Below, piece by piece: positions 36,687 to 49,205 of a stretch of 64,000 bases of DNA. Positions within the stretch are counted from its first letter, which is position 1; every line of letters starts with the position of its first letter. The DNA is from Hemileia vastatrix (taxonomy: Eukaryota; Basidiomycota; Pucciniomycetes; Pucciniales; Zaghouaniaceae), in NCBI GenBank assembly GCA_030280995.1, contig JASXTE010000007.1, forward strand, positions 10,259,001-10,323,000. The letters run 5' to 3'. The position numbers and the translations under genes were made by a program. The notes beneath the pieces were generated by a model. That model worked only from the letters and a program-made list of their open reading frames with translations. It had not been told where the DNA came from and searched no databases.

Positions 36687-37848
36687 CTAGTATATTAGTA
36701 TGATTTAATAGTATTTATTAATGGTCCTACTACTTATTTATAGATGATTTAGTGACTAAACCTCAGGTGAACACTAATAAAATAGTTATACTCAAATAAA
36801 ACTCACAATACTTGGATTGAATGCGTGCTAGTGGTGGAAAAGAGATAAATAGAATATAGTTATAGCTTATAAAATGATAATATCAATTTATAAAGGCTTT
36901 ATAATATATTTCTTAATGATAATAATTGTGTTTAAATGTTTAATTGATTTGTAGTAAGTAGGTGATGATCAATAACCCGTCAAATCCCTCCTTTACTTAT
37001 ACCAAAATCCACTTGAGTGCACAGACCTTCAATCCAGATGATGTCACTTCTATCCTGGGCAATTAAAGCACTTTGAGGGCACATCACCTCCCCATGGCGT
37101 CCACTTCAAGCAGATTCAACACCCAGACCTCCAGTAACAACCCTCTATCACAATTAATGATAACACAGACCCATACCATAAATAGAAAATCCAGATAAAA
37201 ACAGATACCATAAAGAAACAGGTAAAATAACTAATCCAAAAGGAATAAGATGAAACCCAAAGCCTATAAAGAGACAAAATAAATTTCCAAGCCCCCAATA
37301 ACATCCCCAAGCATCTATATTAACCCAACAATGACCTCCCAACCCATAAATCCGTGAATATCCATTAAAGGAAGGAGATTAAGTTGTCCAAACTGAGTAC
37401 ATGCACCTGAAATAGATGTGTATGCTTCTGTAGGCATTTTTATTCCACAATACGTCAATATGACCTAAAATGAGCAGAAAAACAAAGGTTATAGGCTATT
37501 AAGAGGCTAAAACCCACTTATAGACCTAAATATACATAATATACTGCATATTTCACTGAATATGAGATTTATGTATACATATAAACTTATGTATGTCAAT
37601 AATTACTTAATATCACTTAAGATAAGTATATTATGACTCCATGAACACCTTAATAAGCATTATTAGGCTATGGATAAGCTATTTAAACTACTATAAGTTT
37701 TATAATAGTCTAATAATTATATATATATGTATTATAAACATATATATAAGTATTTTAACCTTATTTTTAAGATATAAGCTTAATGTATTTAAGGTTATCT
37801 TATTTTAAACATAAGAATTACTCAGTCCTGGAGATACCTAGGCTTACA
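36687..37848. mobile_element. 1.16-kb insertion in pol with ~16-bp target duplication
   Basis: Flanked by GAGCTTGTCAGTGTAT (36671-36686) and GAACTTGTCATTGTAT (37849-37864), 14 of 16 identical. Removing it rejoins integrase sequence. No coding capacity or terminal repeats are recognised. A middle part (36980-37350) is less AT-rich than the rest. The long duplication suggests target-primed insertion, but the class is unknown. Confidence 0.6.
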
Positions 37849-37864
37849 GAACTTGTCATTGTAT

Positions 37865-38453
37865 TTGTACTCAAGGCCAAAGGCACAATACCTTCTTATC
37901 ATTTCCTCTAAAGTCTGAATCATTCTATCAGCTAACCCTCAGTCTGGGGGTGATGTGAAGTAAAAAGTTTCATATCAAAACAATAAAGATCAACAGAAAC
38001 ATCCAAAATTCAGAAGCAAATATAGGGTCTCTGTCAGAGATTATGGCCTTTGGAAAACCAGCAGTACTAAACATATGAGACCACTGCAAGAAAGCTAATT
38101 TTTTAGTGGAAAAATCCTTGTGAGTAGGGATTAATTTAAACATCTTTGTGAATCTGTCCACAATAACCCAGCAAGAGTTATAACTGTCTTTCCCAGATAT
38201 GGGAAATCCTATTAGAAAGTCTATGTTTATTATTTGCCATGGTGCATCAGGAGCTTCAATATGTTGCATTAATACAGCTCTTTTTCCAGTTAATCATTTT
38301 GATTTCTGGAAGAATTAAATGATTTAACATATATTTTGGTGTATTCAGACATATTAGCCCACAAAGCAGTGTTTTTAATTATGATATTTTTCTTCAAGAT
38401 CAAAATGTCTAGCCAATATCACCACGCAATATGGGGGGTAGACTTGCTAGAAA
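37865..38453 (-). pseudogene. Decayed Ty3/gypsy pol, integrase zinc-finger end and core
   Basis: Core with NIDFLIGFP (first Asp), VDRFTKMF, SDRDPIFASEFW (second Asp), HHPQTEG..DR and TLEEMIRRYCAFG. Upstream, WANMSEYTKIYVKSF shows the zinc-finger region, but its CxxC is lost (Phe and Ser). Several stops and at least two frameshifts. Confidence 0.8.
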
Positions 38454-40264
38454 GTCTGCAACCTTGAACCCTAATTCATATCTTTTTAGCCCACACTGAA
38501 TTAGTGATGAAATCACCAAGAAAAAATATTGACTTTCTGGTGAACTCAATATGAATACAACTTGAACATTTAATGAAGAATAGGTAATAATACTTTGAAC
38601 AAATCTTGAGATATGGAGAATTAGATTTTTTTATAGAAATTTTAATACAGTGCAGACCACACTCAAATTAATCTGAAAAATAAATATTTTAAACTATTTA
38701 AGCAGATTCTTTGAAATTTTTTTAAAAAACGATCACCAAAGTATAAATCTGGCAAGATACCATCTGACATTATTATATAAATTTCTTTGGCTATAAATAC
38801 ATGGAAAAACTACAATTTGAAATATGTCAATTTTCTTATGAAAGGTTATTTTGTGAATATATATTATTTATTGTATTTTTTTCAAGAATTGAAAAAATTA
38901 TATACTTATTTGATGAATAGATAATATTGAATATTATAAATCATTAAATTATCTAAAGAAGGTTCAAAAATCTTAAAAATGATTTTACAAAAACTTTACT
39001 TAGTCATATAATTTTCAAATTCAATTGACATACTATATTTCACAATTAAATAAAAAAAACATACTAATATTTATTAAAATTAATTTCCCCTCTTCTTCAA
39101 GATTTTCAAAATAATAAAGTGTAGATTTTTATTTGATTTAAGTAAATGAGGAGAAAAACAGTATAGGAGTTGTGGATTTTAATGATTCAAGGAAACTCTG
39201 TGCCCACTCTTTGTAACATATTTTATAAATTTCATATTTTTTGCATATTTACTTTGTATTACTATCTTCTTTTTCATCTTTTTTACTCCCCCTCAAGAAT
39301 ACCCCACTCTTTTCCTTTTGAAATATTTCTTTATCCTCGCCTCATCTCTCTCCCCAACCTTTTCACTCCCTTCATCATCATTTTCAACCCCTATCCACAT
39401 TTGCCTCTCCCTTTCCACACCTCTATACCCCTCTCCACTCCTATCCTTCCAGTTCGCTTACCTCCCCATTTCTCCCTAACACTTTATTTTTATATAAAGA
39501 AATAGAGACTGAGTTGAAAGGGAGGAAATTGGGGTTCAAGGATTGTGGAGGCGAGATAAAGGGGAGGAATGGGGCTACAAGGATTGGGGAGGCTGGAGAG
39601 AGGGGTGAGGAAGGGTATATGGGGTAGGGAAAAGGTTCGGAAAGAGTTGGAAGTGAAGATTAAAGGCTCTGAGGCGTTTTGAATGAAGAAAAGGGTGGGG
39701 GAGAGGTTGAGAGGGGTGAAATGGGGATCAAAAGAGGATGGCATACAATGGGGCTGGGATGATATCAAAAGGGGTGGGGAGGGAAGCCAAGAATGTGTTG
39801 ATAGAATTGAATTGGATTGAAATTTGTGCAAACAGAGTGTGAAAATAGGAGAATTAACTCTGTTCTTTGGGCAAAGAACATAGTTCAATTACATAAAATA
39901 TTTTCTGAAACATAGGTTTAAATTCTGTAAAAACAGTTGTAGGTAATAGAAAAAGTCACTGATTTTTTTCATATGAAATCTGAAAGTCTTTAATAAAATT
40001 ATTGTATTTAAGAATTGTGATATTGTCAATCAATTTTTATTGATCAACTTAAATTTATAAAGTATTATTTAAATAAGTTGCTTTAAAAAAAGTGTGCATT
40101 GAGTAGACTCATGGAACAATTTTTTCTGGCTTCCATTCAGTTATCCTCACACTTTCACCATTTTTTTAATATAGATCCATTATTATTTGTGTGATACTTC
40201 AAGTGAAGCTTCAATATTACTTCAGTCTGAGCTCCATTTTATTTCCATCTGACTTCAAGTTGAG
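38454..40264. mobile_element. 1.8-kb insertion in pol with 13-bp target duplication
   Basis: Flanked by perfect 13-bp repeats GACTTGCTAGAAA at 38441-38453 and 40265-40277. The interior is AT-rich at both sides, with the strand-asymmetric pyrimidine/purine domain in the middle. Just inside the repeats, CAACCTTGAA (left) and the complement of TTCAAGTTG (right) may be short imperfect terminal inverted repeats. No protein recognised. Confidence 0.65.
39280..39830. repeat. Pyrimidine-to-purine strand switch
   Basis: 39280-39480 is strongly C/T-rich and ~39505-39800 strongly G/A-rich on the same strand, switching within a short AT patch at ~39482-39500. Predicted Pro/Ser/Leu-rich ORFs on either strand (39170-39505 +, 39490-39888 -) are by-products of this composition. 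Confidence 0.75.
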
Positions 40265-41100
40265 GACTTGCTAGAAATTCCCCCCCAAATATTGTGTTGT
40301 GTATGTCATCATGATAAATTTTCAATATGATCTCTTTCATAGAAGGAGGAATAACAATTAAATTACTCAAATTTATTCTATTATAGAGGTAGCCTTCATC
40401 AATTGATAAATTACTTTTTCCAAAGAAATCTGGTATTTTGGTTGGAGGGTTTTTAATTAATGCTTGTATTGAAGCATTCTTTGGATCATTTAATATTGTA
40501 CATAACTTTTTTAAGTCAGTGTCCTTATCATATGACTCAAGAATAAGCTGTAATAGCTCTTCCTCCATATAAAACATATATATCTCATGAATGTGAACTA
40601 TATCATCTTCAGGAAAATATGCAGGATTTGAGTCAACATTTGGCAAAGGTAACCTTGATAACATATCTCTATTTGAGTAAAAAATACCAGCCCTATGAAT
40701 TATTTTCTTCCTCTCTCTATATTCTTGAAAAGCTATCTGCCATTTAAACATATGTCTGTTAGGTTTTTTTAAGTTTAAGAGGAATTTAACTGCACTTCAG
40801 TCAGTTAAAAGTTCAAATTTCTGGTCATCCAGATAATAATGTAGCTTCTTTAGAGCCCACACTACTGCTAAACACTCTAGTTGAGTGGAACCATATTTTA
40901 ATTCACTATTTCTCAAGGTTCTTGAAATATAATAAATTACTACATCTGATACTTTATCAGGAAATCATCAAAAAATTCTGAGAATTCTTCTCAACAGGTA
41001 CCTGTTGGTATCCTTTATTACCATCTAAAAAGCTGATATATTTAGCACCTTGTAAGGTAGCATGTATCACCACGGGAAATCTAGGGGTGAATTGCTAGCA
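40265..41100 (-). pseudogene. Decayed Ty3/gypsy pol, RT remnant, RNase H and start of integrase
   Basis: From high to low coordinates: an RT scrap (LQGAKYISFLDGNKGYQQVPV, ~41090-41020), a deletion, RNase H (SRTLRNSELKYGSTQLECLAV region, LLTD with a stop near 40800, then FYSNRDMLSRLPL at ~40690-40650), and a linker to the integrase start (YHDDIHNT). Most of RT, and all of protease and gag, are missing. The sequence past 41100 is not recognisable. Confidence 0.8.
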
Positions 41101-44100
41101 ATCCCCTCTCTCAAAATTTAGAGTGTCCCTTAATTATGCCAGGTTTATGAATACTTTATAAACATAAGTAAATTAGAGTTAGATTTACATTTATTCTCAG
41201 ATTGGTCCAAAAATGAACATCAATTGATCTCAAGTTATGCATAAGTTGATCAAATATAACCATGATTTTATCCTTCATTTTGCACACATTGATCCAACAT
41301 AAGCTTTTGAATATACAATATTATTATCAATTTAGAGGAAGAAAATTATTCCTTAACATACCTAATCATTACTTTGCATTCAAAAGATAAACCGTAAAAT
41401 TATGAAAGTAAATTTAATTTACAATAATAATATCTTTTACTACATCATTGTAACAATAGATAAATTTAGCAAATTTTTTGATCACAAATATTAATAGCTA
41501 TAGGGATTTTAATAACTAATGCCATTCCTATTTTCAAATTTTAAAAAGATTATAGTCACTTCTCACTTCTAATCTATTAAGTCTTTGCAAAACTAAATTT
41601 CGCATAATTTTTTAAATTTTACTTAAAATATAAGACCTACAGGCTATTGAAAATAAAATCTTCAGTTACTCAACTAAAATAAATATTTATATTTATATAA
41701 AAATAAAAATAGTCCTTAAAGTGTGTAACTTGAATGGTTGTTATGGAAATTAATATTCAAGTTTTCTGCCTTAAATATTTAATGCTTATATAAATCACTT
41801 TCCCAAGTTTTGGTATGAGTACATGTGAAATAGTAACTGCATTTAAAATTGGAAACCAATATAATGACAAAAATATTTACAAAATTTATTTCAATTTAAT
41901 ATTTATCTGTAAAAAATTTTTAAAGCAATATTTTATTCATCTTCTTAAGGATCTCTTCCTCCTCCTCTACCCATCTAATTTTTAATAGGGGTTCTCAAAA
42001 TTGAACAAATATTCCCAGTGGATTTTATTTAAAAACCACCACATAAACACACCATGAAACATGGCTGTTTTGGTACATGAGATCTTAAACATGGGGTCAA
42101 ATATGTCCTACTTTAGTGAAAATTTTCCGACCACAGCACAGCCAACCAATCTACAGATCCTCCCGATTCACCACACATCACATCTTTCCCCTCCCACTTT
42201 TTTGATACAAATTTTTACACATGGTGCCCCAGTAAATTTTGAGCTTTTTATTACTTTCTTTATCAAAAATTCCTGAACAAATTTATATCCTCAAAACTTA
42301 TTCATCATGTCAAGAACACTACAAAATTTTCAACAAAATCTTTTTAAATCCTTTTTTCATGCTCTCAAAATGATCAAGTTGCATGTAATCTCTACTTGGG
42401 TTTGTTTAATTTTTGCATATTGACTATTATTTTGAATTTTCACTGAAAGCATAATTTTTCCCTTCCTGATTCATTTTGGTTAATCATCTCAACATGAAGT
42501 TGGATATTTCAGAAATTACATAATTTTTCATTCTTTCTGTTTTTCAATTATCCCTCATATCCTTTTATTCATCTTCTCTTACTTCCTTAACTCTTCTTCT
42601 ATTTCTTTTATCCATCACTTCCTGAACTTCTATCTGGTCCTTTTACATCTTTGAAGACATCTCATCAGGTAAGTCATCCTCCCACCATCTTTTTTTCAAT
42701 TTTAACTGATGTTCTTTTTCTGAATTTGTTTTTTTTATTGTTCCTACTTCTTTTTTTGTTTTCTCAAATCACATTTCCACTTTTAAGAAGGTTCTATAGA
42801 AGCCTAGCTCTCATATCCACCACGCAACATCTGATTTGGCTCACTGGTTTTTGAGAATTTATCATCCACTTGGCTCAAACTTCCATCAACATTATTTTAA
42901 TCTTCTCAAGTAGGTCTTACTCTGGAACAAATATAATACTTATAAAAAACATAGGTAGCTAAAATAGATCTTTTTAGACCATTGATAATACCTGGCTTTA
43001 AATTTTATAACCCCTTTTTGATTTTATTTTAAGTCAAAAATAAAATGTCAGAAATAGGGTTAGGGCTTTTTAAATGACATATACTTTTGTTGGTAGAATA
43101 GCAAGAATAATGGATTTTATTTACAGCAAATGGTGTTGAATTTGGTCCAGTGGTTGCTGAGATTACTGCTTTCAAAGTTGAATCTTGTTTCATGGACTAA
43201 TTTACATTTTTTAAGTTCAATGTTGCATAATATGCATATAGGTCTTATGCAATCTATTTCAAAAAATACTTCAGGCTTTTGGCTCTGATTTGATCAGCTA
43301 AATATCAGTTTTGGATGAGTCATTTTAATTTTGTAATTTTATTTTATGAGGATGAATATTAACATTTGCTAGATTTTGGCTCATTCAAATCTCACATTAT
43401 TTTGATGACAGGTTCTATATAGGCATGAATTTCATTTCCAGAAAGCATAATCAATTTTCGCTCAGAAATTTCTGAGATATCTACTTTTAAAGTTGAGTCT
43501 TTTTATTTAAACTAATTTACATTTTTGAATTTTGATATTCCATAATATGCATGTTTTTTCTGATACTTTTTATTGTACCACTTGCAAGGTATGTCTATTC
43601 CTCAACTGTTTTTTATCATTTGTTTCCTAAATTTTTCTTCTTAATAAATCATTTTTTTCCTTGATTTTTTGATGTTTTGAATTTTTTTCAGGAGATGGCA
43701 TCATCAAATCTATTTGGAACTCTTCTCAGCATAATCATCAATCAAAAATCCAAGAGATAACCATCAAACTACCAAAGAAACTCCTTGTTTGATATCTTGT
43801 AAAAAGTGTTCTCATTTTTTTGGAATCTTGTGAAACACTTACTCATTTTGGTTTTTCATTCCAAATCAACCAAAGTCTTATAAACCAGGTAAGTAAAACA
43901 AGGGGGAAAGGCCCTATTTATATTAAATCTTTAGGGAGGGGTTCCAAATATGGTAATTAGAATATTTTCAATTTTTTTTATTTTTATTTCATAAATTTTT
44001 AAATTATCAATTATTAAATATAATCAATAATATAAAACTTTTGTGCAATTGAGACTTGCTTCTGTATAAATTTGTTCATTTAATTATTTATTTGTATTGA

Positions 44101-44260
44101 ATGGATGAATTGTCAATACATTGCTTGTCATATGATTTATTTGGCTTTGGTCACATCTGAAATCATTAGTAGGTGGAATTGTGAATCCCATTACTTTTAC
44201 TTGGATGATTATATTTTTTTATTGATTTATTTAAGAATTTATGAAATTAAAATGAAAATT
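41101..44260. other. AT-rich region, nothing recognised
   Basis: No ORF with domain-like sequence on either strand. Short C/T-rich patches occur near 42120-42200 and 42540-42800. Pyrimidine tracts ending in AG are common but not paired with convincing exons. It could hold old transposon remains. Confidence 0.5.
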
Positions 44261-44494
44261 TGGTAATCTTTACCCCCTCCCACAGTAAGTTGCAGGGGGA
44301 GGTATTGTGATTTTTTTTTCTTACATAAAAATTTTTTTTGAAATGAAAAAAATGGCAATCTCCACCCCCTCCCACAGTAAAATTCAGGATGAGGTATTGC
44401 CATTTTTTTTTTCAGACATAAAAATTTTTTTTGACATGAAAAAAATGGCAATCACCACCCCCTAATATAGTGAAACACAGGGGAGGGTATTGCC
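44261..44494. repeat. Three-unit ~93-bp tandem repeat of palindromic modules
   Basis: Units at 44261-44310, 44353-44402 and 44447-44494. Each begins TGG(T/C)AATC..CCACCCC-like and ends GGGAGGTATTGCC-like, so each is an imperfect inverted repeat. Spacers contain runs of A and T. No coding potential. Confidence 0.8.
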
Positions 44495-45386
44495 CAATTT
44501 CTAAATTTAGAAAAATAAAATATGTTAAGTTATGTATCTTGTGCACAAGGGTTGGTTAATGAAGCTGTTGAAAGACCATATTTAACCAACTTATTAATTA
44601 AAATTCATATTGAATTTTAGTCATGTAGATATGGAGAAAAACATTACTTATAATTTAAATACAAAACATTTAATCAACTGGAATACTAAAAATTAGCAAG
44701 AGTAGACACATGCAATGTATATATAAGAGATTCAAAGCATTTTTTTACAATCAAAATATTTATTTCTGTCTCTGATCTGGAAGAGGTTTTCAAGATGGGT
44801 AAATGTGCCACCATTTAAATTTGAACTAAAATGACAAAGTGAAACACAGATTTAAATAGGAGGATCTCTTTATGGACAACAAGAATCATTTCTGAAAATT
44901 GAGTGATCTTTTATCAGTTCAATTAACTGAGAAATCCAGAAAAGGTTGTGCCAAATATCTGTTTAAAGCTAATTTCAGGAATGCTTTAAAGAACATCAAG
45001 GTTAAATTGTGGTGGGTGTTGTATGGAAAGTGTTCTGGAATATAAGTAGTGATTATTCAGCATGTCACACATTTAAGACAAGTTGATTTCGGCATTGGAG
45101 TTGGTATCTGAGTTAACCAATAGATCCAGGGCTAGAGTGGTAGCAGTTATCTCTAGTTTACAATGGACTGAAAGAGGAATTTTGTGAATGGTGATGAAGA
45201 CTAAGGGTGAGTGTATGATGAAGTGGATGCTTAAGTGGTGGGAAGTCACATTTTTCACATGTTGAATAATAAGCCCTTAAGAATTAGGTGAAAAAGAGTC
45301 TAAGTAGATGGCTTGTCTGTACCTAGTGCTGACTAATAGAGATGAAGGAGAGAAGTGTTTTGATGGATTTTTCTTCCCAAAAGAAG

Positions 45387-45441
45387 GTGTGTTTGAGGTC
45401 AAACACACCATCAAAATACACCTGTCTAGGGCAGGTGTATT
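45387..45441. repeat. Two adjacent perfect hairpins
   Basis: GTGTGTTTGA/TCAAACACAC (45387-45396, 45399-45408) with a 2-nt loop, then AATACACCTG/CAGGTGTATT (45415-45424, 45432-45441) with a 7-nt loop. They lie 280 bp before the hairpin array and may belong to it. Confidence 0.8.
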
Positions 45442-45718
45442 TCATTTTCTGATGGGGTGTTTGTCGATTTTTTATGGCGTGATTCTGTGGAATATTTGAT
45501 CAATTTTGAGACTTCCTAATTTACTGCATCCCATCTCATTTTCATAAAAAATATCTATTGTTTTAGAACTCTCCTTATCAGCAATGGCCCAATTTATTTT
45601 TAACCTATTAATCCCTTCATCAATCCTCTACCTCATAATTCATAATGTATCAAAGAATATACACTTTATATTTCCTCTAAACTTTTTTACAAGATTTCAA
45701 ATTCCAGATAACACTATA

Positions 45719-46216
45719 AGCCAGGGGGGTCCTGGCTGGTAATAATTTATAAAAAACAAAAAAAATAACCCAAGCCACGGGAAGTGGCTCAGGATTGAAA
45801 AATAAAAAAATAAAAAAATTGCTGCCAGCTTTAAGCTGGCATCATTTAATAAAAATGAAAAAAAATGATTAAAGCCACTAAAAGTGGCTTTGGCAAATTT
45901 ATAATACATCTTTCAGGCAGTTTAAAACTGCCTGCAAGATGTTGTGTTTAAAAGCGAGCAAAGTTGCATGCAGCAACTTCGCTTGCTTTTTTTTTATATA
46001 TTAATGACTTGCAGCCAGTATAAAACTGGCTGCAAGTCTTTTTTTAAAGCAACCAAAGTCACTTGTAGCGACTTTGGTTGCAAACTGTTTTTCACATCTC
46101 TCAGCCAGATAACACTGGCTGGGAGGTTTTAAGGTGAGATTTGAGCAGCCAATGTTGCTTTAAGCAACATTGGCTACTTTAGAAAGGAAACTACCAGCCA
46201 GGGGAAGACTGGCTGG
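45719..46216. repeat. Array of eleven consecutive hairpins
   Basis: Eleven perfect or near-perfect inverted repeats in 498 bp, arms 6-14 bp, mostly short loops. Start positions: 45719, 45773, 45823, 45871, 45907, 45951, 46006, 46049, 46102, 46147, 46194. The longest arms are 14 bp (46006-46019/46025-46038 and 46147-46160/46162-46175). Arms reuse the words CAGCCAG, AAGCCAC and CAA(C)CAAAGT. Spacers are A/T runs. No protein frame is credible. Origin unknown. Confidence 0.9.
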
Positions 46217-48042
46217 TTTGAATTCATAAGAAATAAGATGAGATGAGATATTGAAATTTGCGCTACTGTTTTACATGCCATTTGGCATTAAATTTTTGAC
46301 AGTGTGTAATGTATATGTGCATAATAAAAATCAAAGCCAGAAAACGAGGTATCGGATATTTTTAAATGCCAAAACTTATATAACCAGTTTGAAGATATTT
46401 GAAATATCAGAATACTGATTTTGTGTGCATATTGTTTTGCATAAATATATACTTGGTTATTAACTCTTTTGTAGCCAAATGTCAACTTAGTGGCAAAAAA
46501 AATAATAAGTGATAAAAAAGGTGTCCATAACAGCTGAAGGTTAGTTTTACAACCTTATGTGAAAAAATGATATGGATAAGTGAATTGAATTTTAAAAATA
46601 AGTGAAAATAAATATTAATTGCATCCGTGTGAAACAAGCCAAGGCTTTGGTTCCTCGAATTATACGTTGTGAAACCATATAAAAATAAGCTGTAAAAACA
46701 ATATGAAAGTTTTAATTAAAAGCATGTGAAAATGTTTTTTCATTATTTTTACAATATATTGCTGTGTAAAAAACTGTTACATATATGCCTTATGCAAGTC
46801 ACTGCATGCCATGCAACCGGCTTCATAAATTTGCGTGTTTCTATACGCATTATTGTAAGCAAATTTTCATCCAAGTGGCAAAATTTCTACTTCTCTGCTT
46901 CCACTTACAAGAGACAGGTTATTAAAATAATTAGCTTTCCATCTGTTTCACTTAAGAGTTTTTTATTTTGGTTTGACACTTATACTTTTTTCTTAAGTAA
47001 AAATATTAATTTCACTTTAAATATATGTTCAACTTTTGGGGAATTCATTTTTCTCAATCATTAGGTTTGCCACCAAAGTAACTTACTTACAGATTACTAA
47101 ATTGGATTGTTGGTCTTTTAGTCTCCTTGTAAATCTCTTTAAACAATAAAAAAATAGAACTGATGATTGTTTTTAACTCTTGGCAGCTTGATCTCTAACT
47201 TGTCATAGTATAATCAAAAAGCTAATTTTTGGTTAGCATCCAAATTTTATATTGGTTTGTCTTTATCTTTTCTTTTTTTTCATTCAATAAAAATAATACT
47301 TATTTTTCTACAATAATCTATTCCTAAAAATTTAAATCAACAGATTTGTTGTCCATTTATTGATCAATCAACTTCTACCCAAGGATTTTTTTTAAATTTC
47401 AAGTTAGAATATCTTTTCTCACTATTTCATTTTTAAAGTTTTTATTATTCTCAATCATTATATATTAAATAATAAAATAAAATAAAATATCATAGTATCC
47501 ACATGTGTATGGGATAAATTTTTTTCTACATATCAATAATTTATTGTATTGGCCTCCTGTAATTCTATTAATGGTAGAGGTATAGTTGATTCTTGTTTAA
47601 GGAAACTATACCTTTCAACATTATAAATTATGTATATCTGGCCGTTTTATATATTATTGATATATGGAGAAAAATTAAATAAAGAATCAACACATACTTA
47701 TGTATTATTGCTGTATTTATTGTAATAATTGGGCATTGGATTTAAGCTTCACATTTAATTGTTTATGTTTAGGGTATAGTTGAATCTCGTGTGCCCAATG
47801 CATACGGAAGAATACCATACTTGTAAGCAATTAAATGAAGCTTTAATACCAAATACTTGATTAATATTTTAAATGCAGCTAATACTCATTTTTTCTACAT
47901 GCACGTTGGATATGATTTTTTATTTATTATTAAGAATATATAATGATTATTTTTGGAGGTGTTAATTTTAACAATTGCATTCTATTGCACTTTTTTTATT
48001 TATTTTTGAATTAAATTAATATCTTATCTACTACACTACAAG
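46217..48042. other. AT-rich region upstream of the TET/JBP-like gene
   Basis: No gene recognised. Isolated small hairpins continue: ATGCCA-TT-TGGCAT (46275-46288), AAGGTT/AACCTT near 46540, AAGCC/GGCTT near 46640, TGCGT/ACGCA near 46835. A longer-range inverted pair AGGTATAGTT/AACTATACCT lies near 47580-47610, with a further GGTATAGTTGA copy near 47773. Confidence 0.5.
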
Positions 48043-49205
48043 ATGCAGGCTTCACAAAGTTTGTTTATAAAGAAAAATCACCTCTGAGGAAAAAAATCAA
48101 ACAACAAGCATGCAAAAAACATCAAGAATGCATCACTTATTGTTGAAAATTACGGTATTGAGACAGACAGAAAGAGGGCAAAATATTTTTCTAGGAGTTT
48201 TGTAAAAAATATAGTTAATCCAGAACAGTATTTTACTTCGAATTCTAGCTGTTATATTCTCCATCCAATCTGCTCCTCAATTCCAAGTGTTACAGTGAAA
48301 AAATTTTCTATTGAAGATCTCATTCGATTAAACATGCTTGAAGCAACAATTCAGTGCATGAAAGACTTTTCGTATTGTGAACATGGAGTTTTACAAAATA
48401 AAGCTCATAAAAATGGTGATGGATTTTGTAATATGTTTTTTGGTGGTCGGTGTTTAGATAGGAAAAAGTCTCTATTAAGTCGTAAGTATTATATAGTTTT
48501 ATTTATGAATAGTTTTAATCTATTATTATTTTAATTAATTTTTTAGGTAAATATGCTTCTAAGCCCTTAGATTTGGCAGAGTATGATCGTTGCATGAAGC
48601 GAATAGAGTTATTCTTTAAATTTTTTTATCAAAATATATCTAATGTTAAGTATCAAGGAGCAGTAAAACTCTGTCAAAAGCTCGGGATTCCTGGGTTTGG
48701 AGAAAATTTTTATCATCAAGAAATTGGACCTTTTTCTGGCAATGTTACTTGGACAACAGGATCAAATGGAAACAGGTTTTCAAGAAGTCCTCACTGTGAC
48801 TCAGACCGTAGCGAGTATACATTTGGACTTTTCATTCCTAAAAACCCTGAGAAAAATTCTCTTCATCAATCTTATGACTCAAATCAACCACGTCCAAAAG
48901 GTGGAGAGCTTCATTTTCCTGAAATAGCTTACAAAGTAGACATGGAGGACACTAATGGCATCACAGCAATTCTATGGCTAGCAAACCTTCTTAATCATTT
49001 CACTTCTCAATGTTATGAAATTGGTGGATTCACTTGCATTGGCTCTTCTATTCAAGTTAGTACAAGACTATTCAATACATTTAAAAAACTCCAAGAGTTT
49101 GAAATAGATATTTCTGAGTACTTAAATATAAATGAAGAGTTAGAAAGACGTAATTTTCTTATCATGAAACTTTCTAAGTACAATGAAAAGACTGATTTAA
49201 CATAA
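48043..49205 (+). CDS. TET/JBP-like 2OG-Fe(II) dioxygenase, two exons, one in-frame TGA
   Basis: Exon 1 is 48043-48481, the intron 48482-48546 (65 bp, GTAAGT...TTTTTTAG), and exon 2 48547-49205. Together they give 365 codons in frame. The start is the ATG of MQASQS; an in-frame TGA at 48085-48087 follows 14 codons later, so either the true start is elsewhere or the gene is damaged. Exon 2 shows the double-stranded beta-helix signature: HxD in SPHCDSD, then TFGLF, then GGELHFPEI, a distal His in NHFTSQ, and a candidate 2-oxoglutarate-binding Arg in IQVSTRL. The family oxidises 5-methylcytosine or thymine in DNA and is expanded in basidiomycetes, often near transposons. Substrate here is inferred. 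The only near-intact protein gene in the window. Confidence 0.7.

Noticed and set aside
39280..39830. Large perfect inverted repeat centred at ~39492
   Set aside because: The two halves are compositionally complementary but match only loosely when reverse-complemented by eye; a strand switch explains it better.
39170..39888. Two Pro/Ser/Leu-rich ORFs, one per strand
   Set aside because: Both are direct consequences of the pyrimidine/purine composition; no starts, domains or splice context support them.
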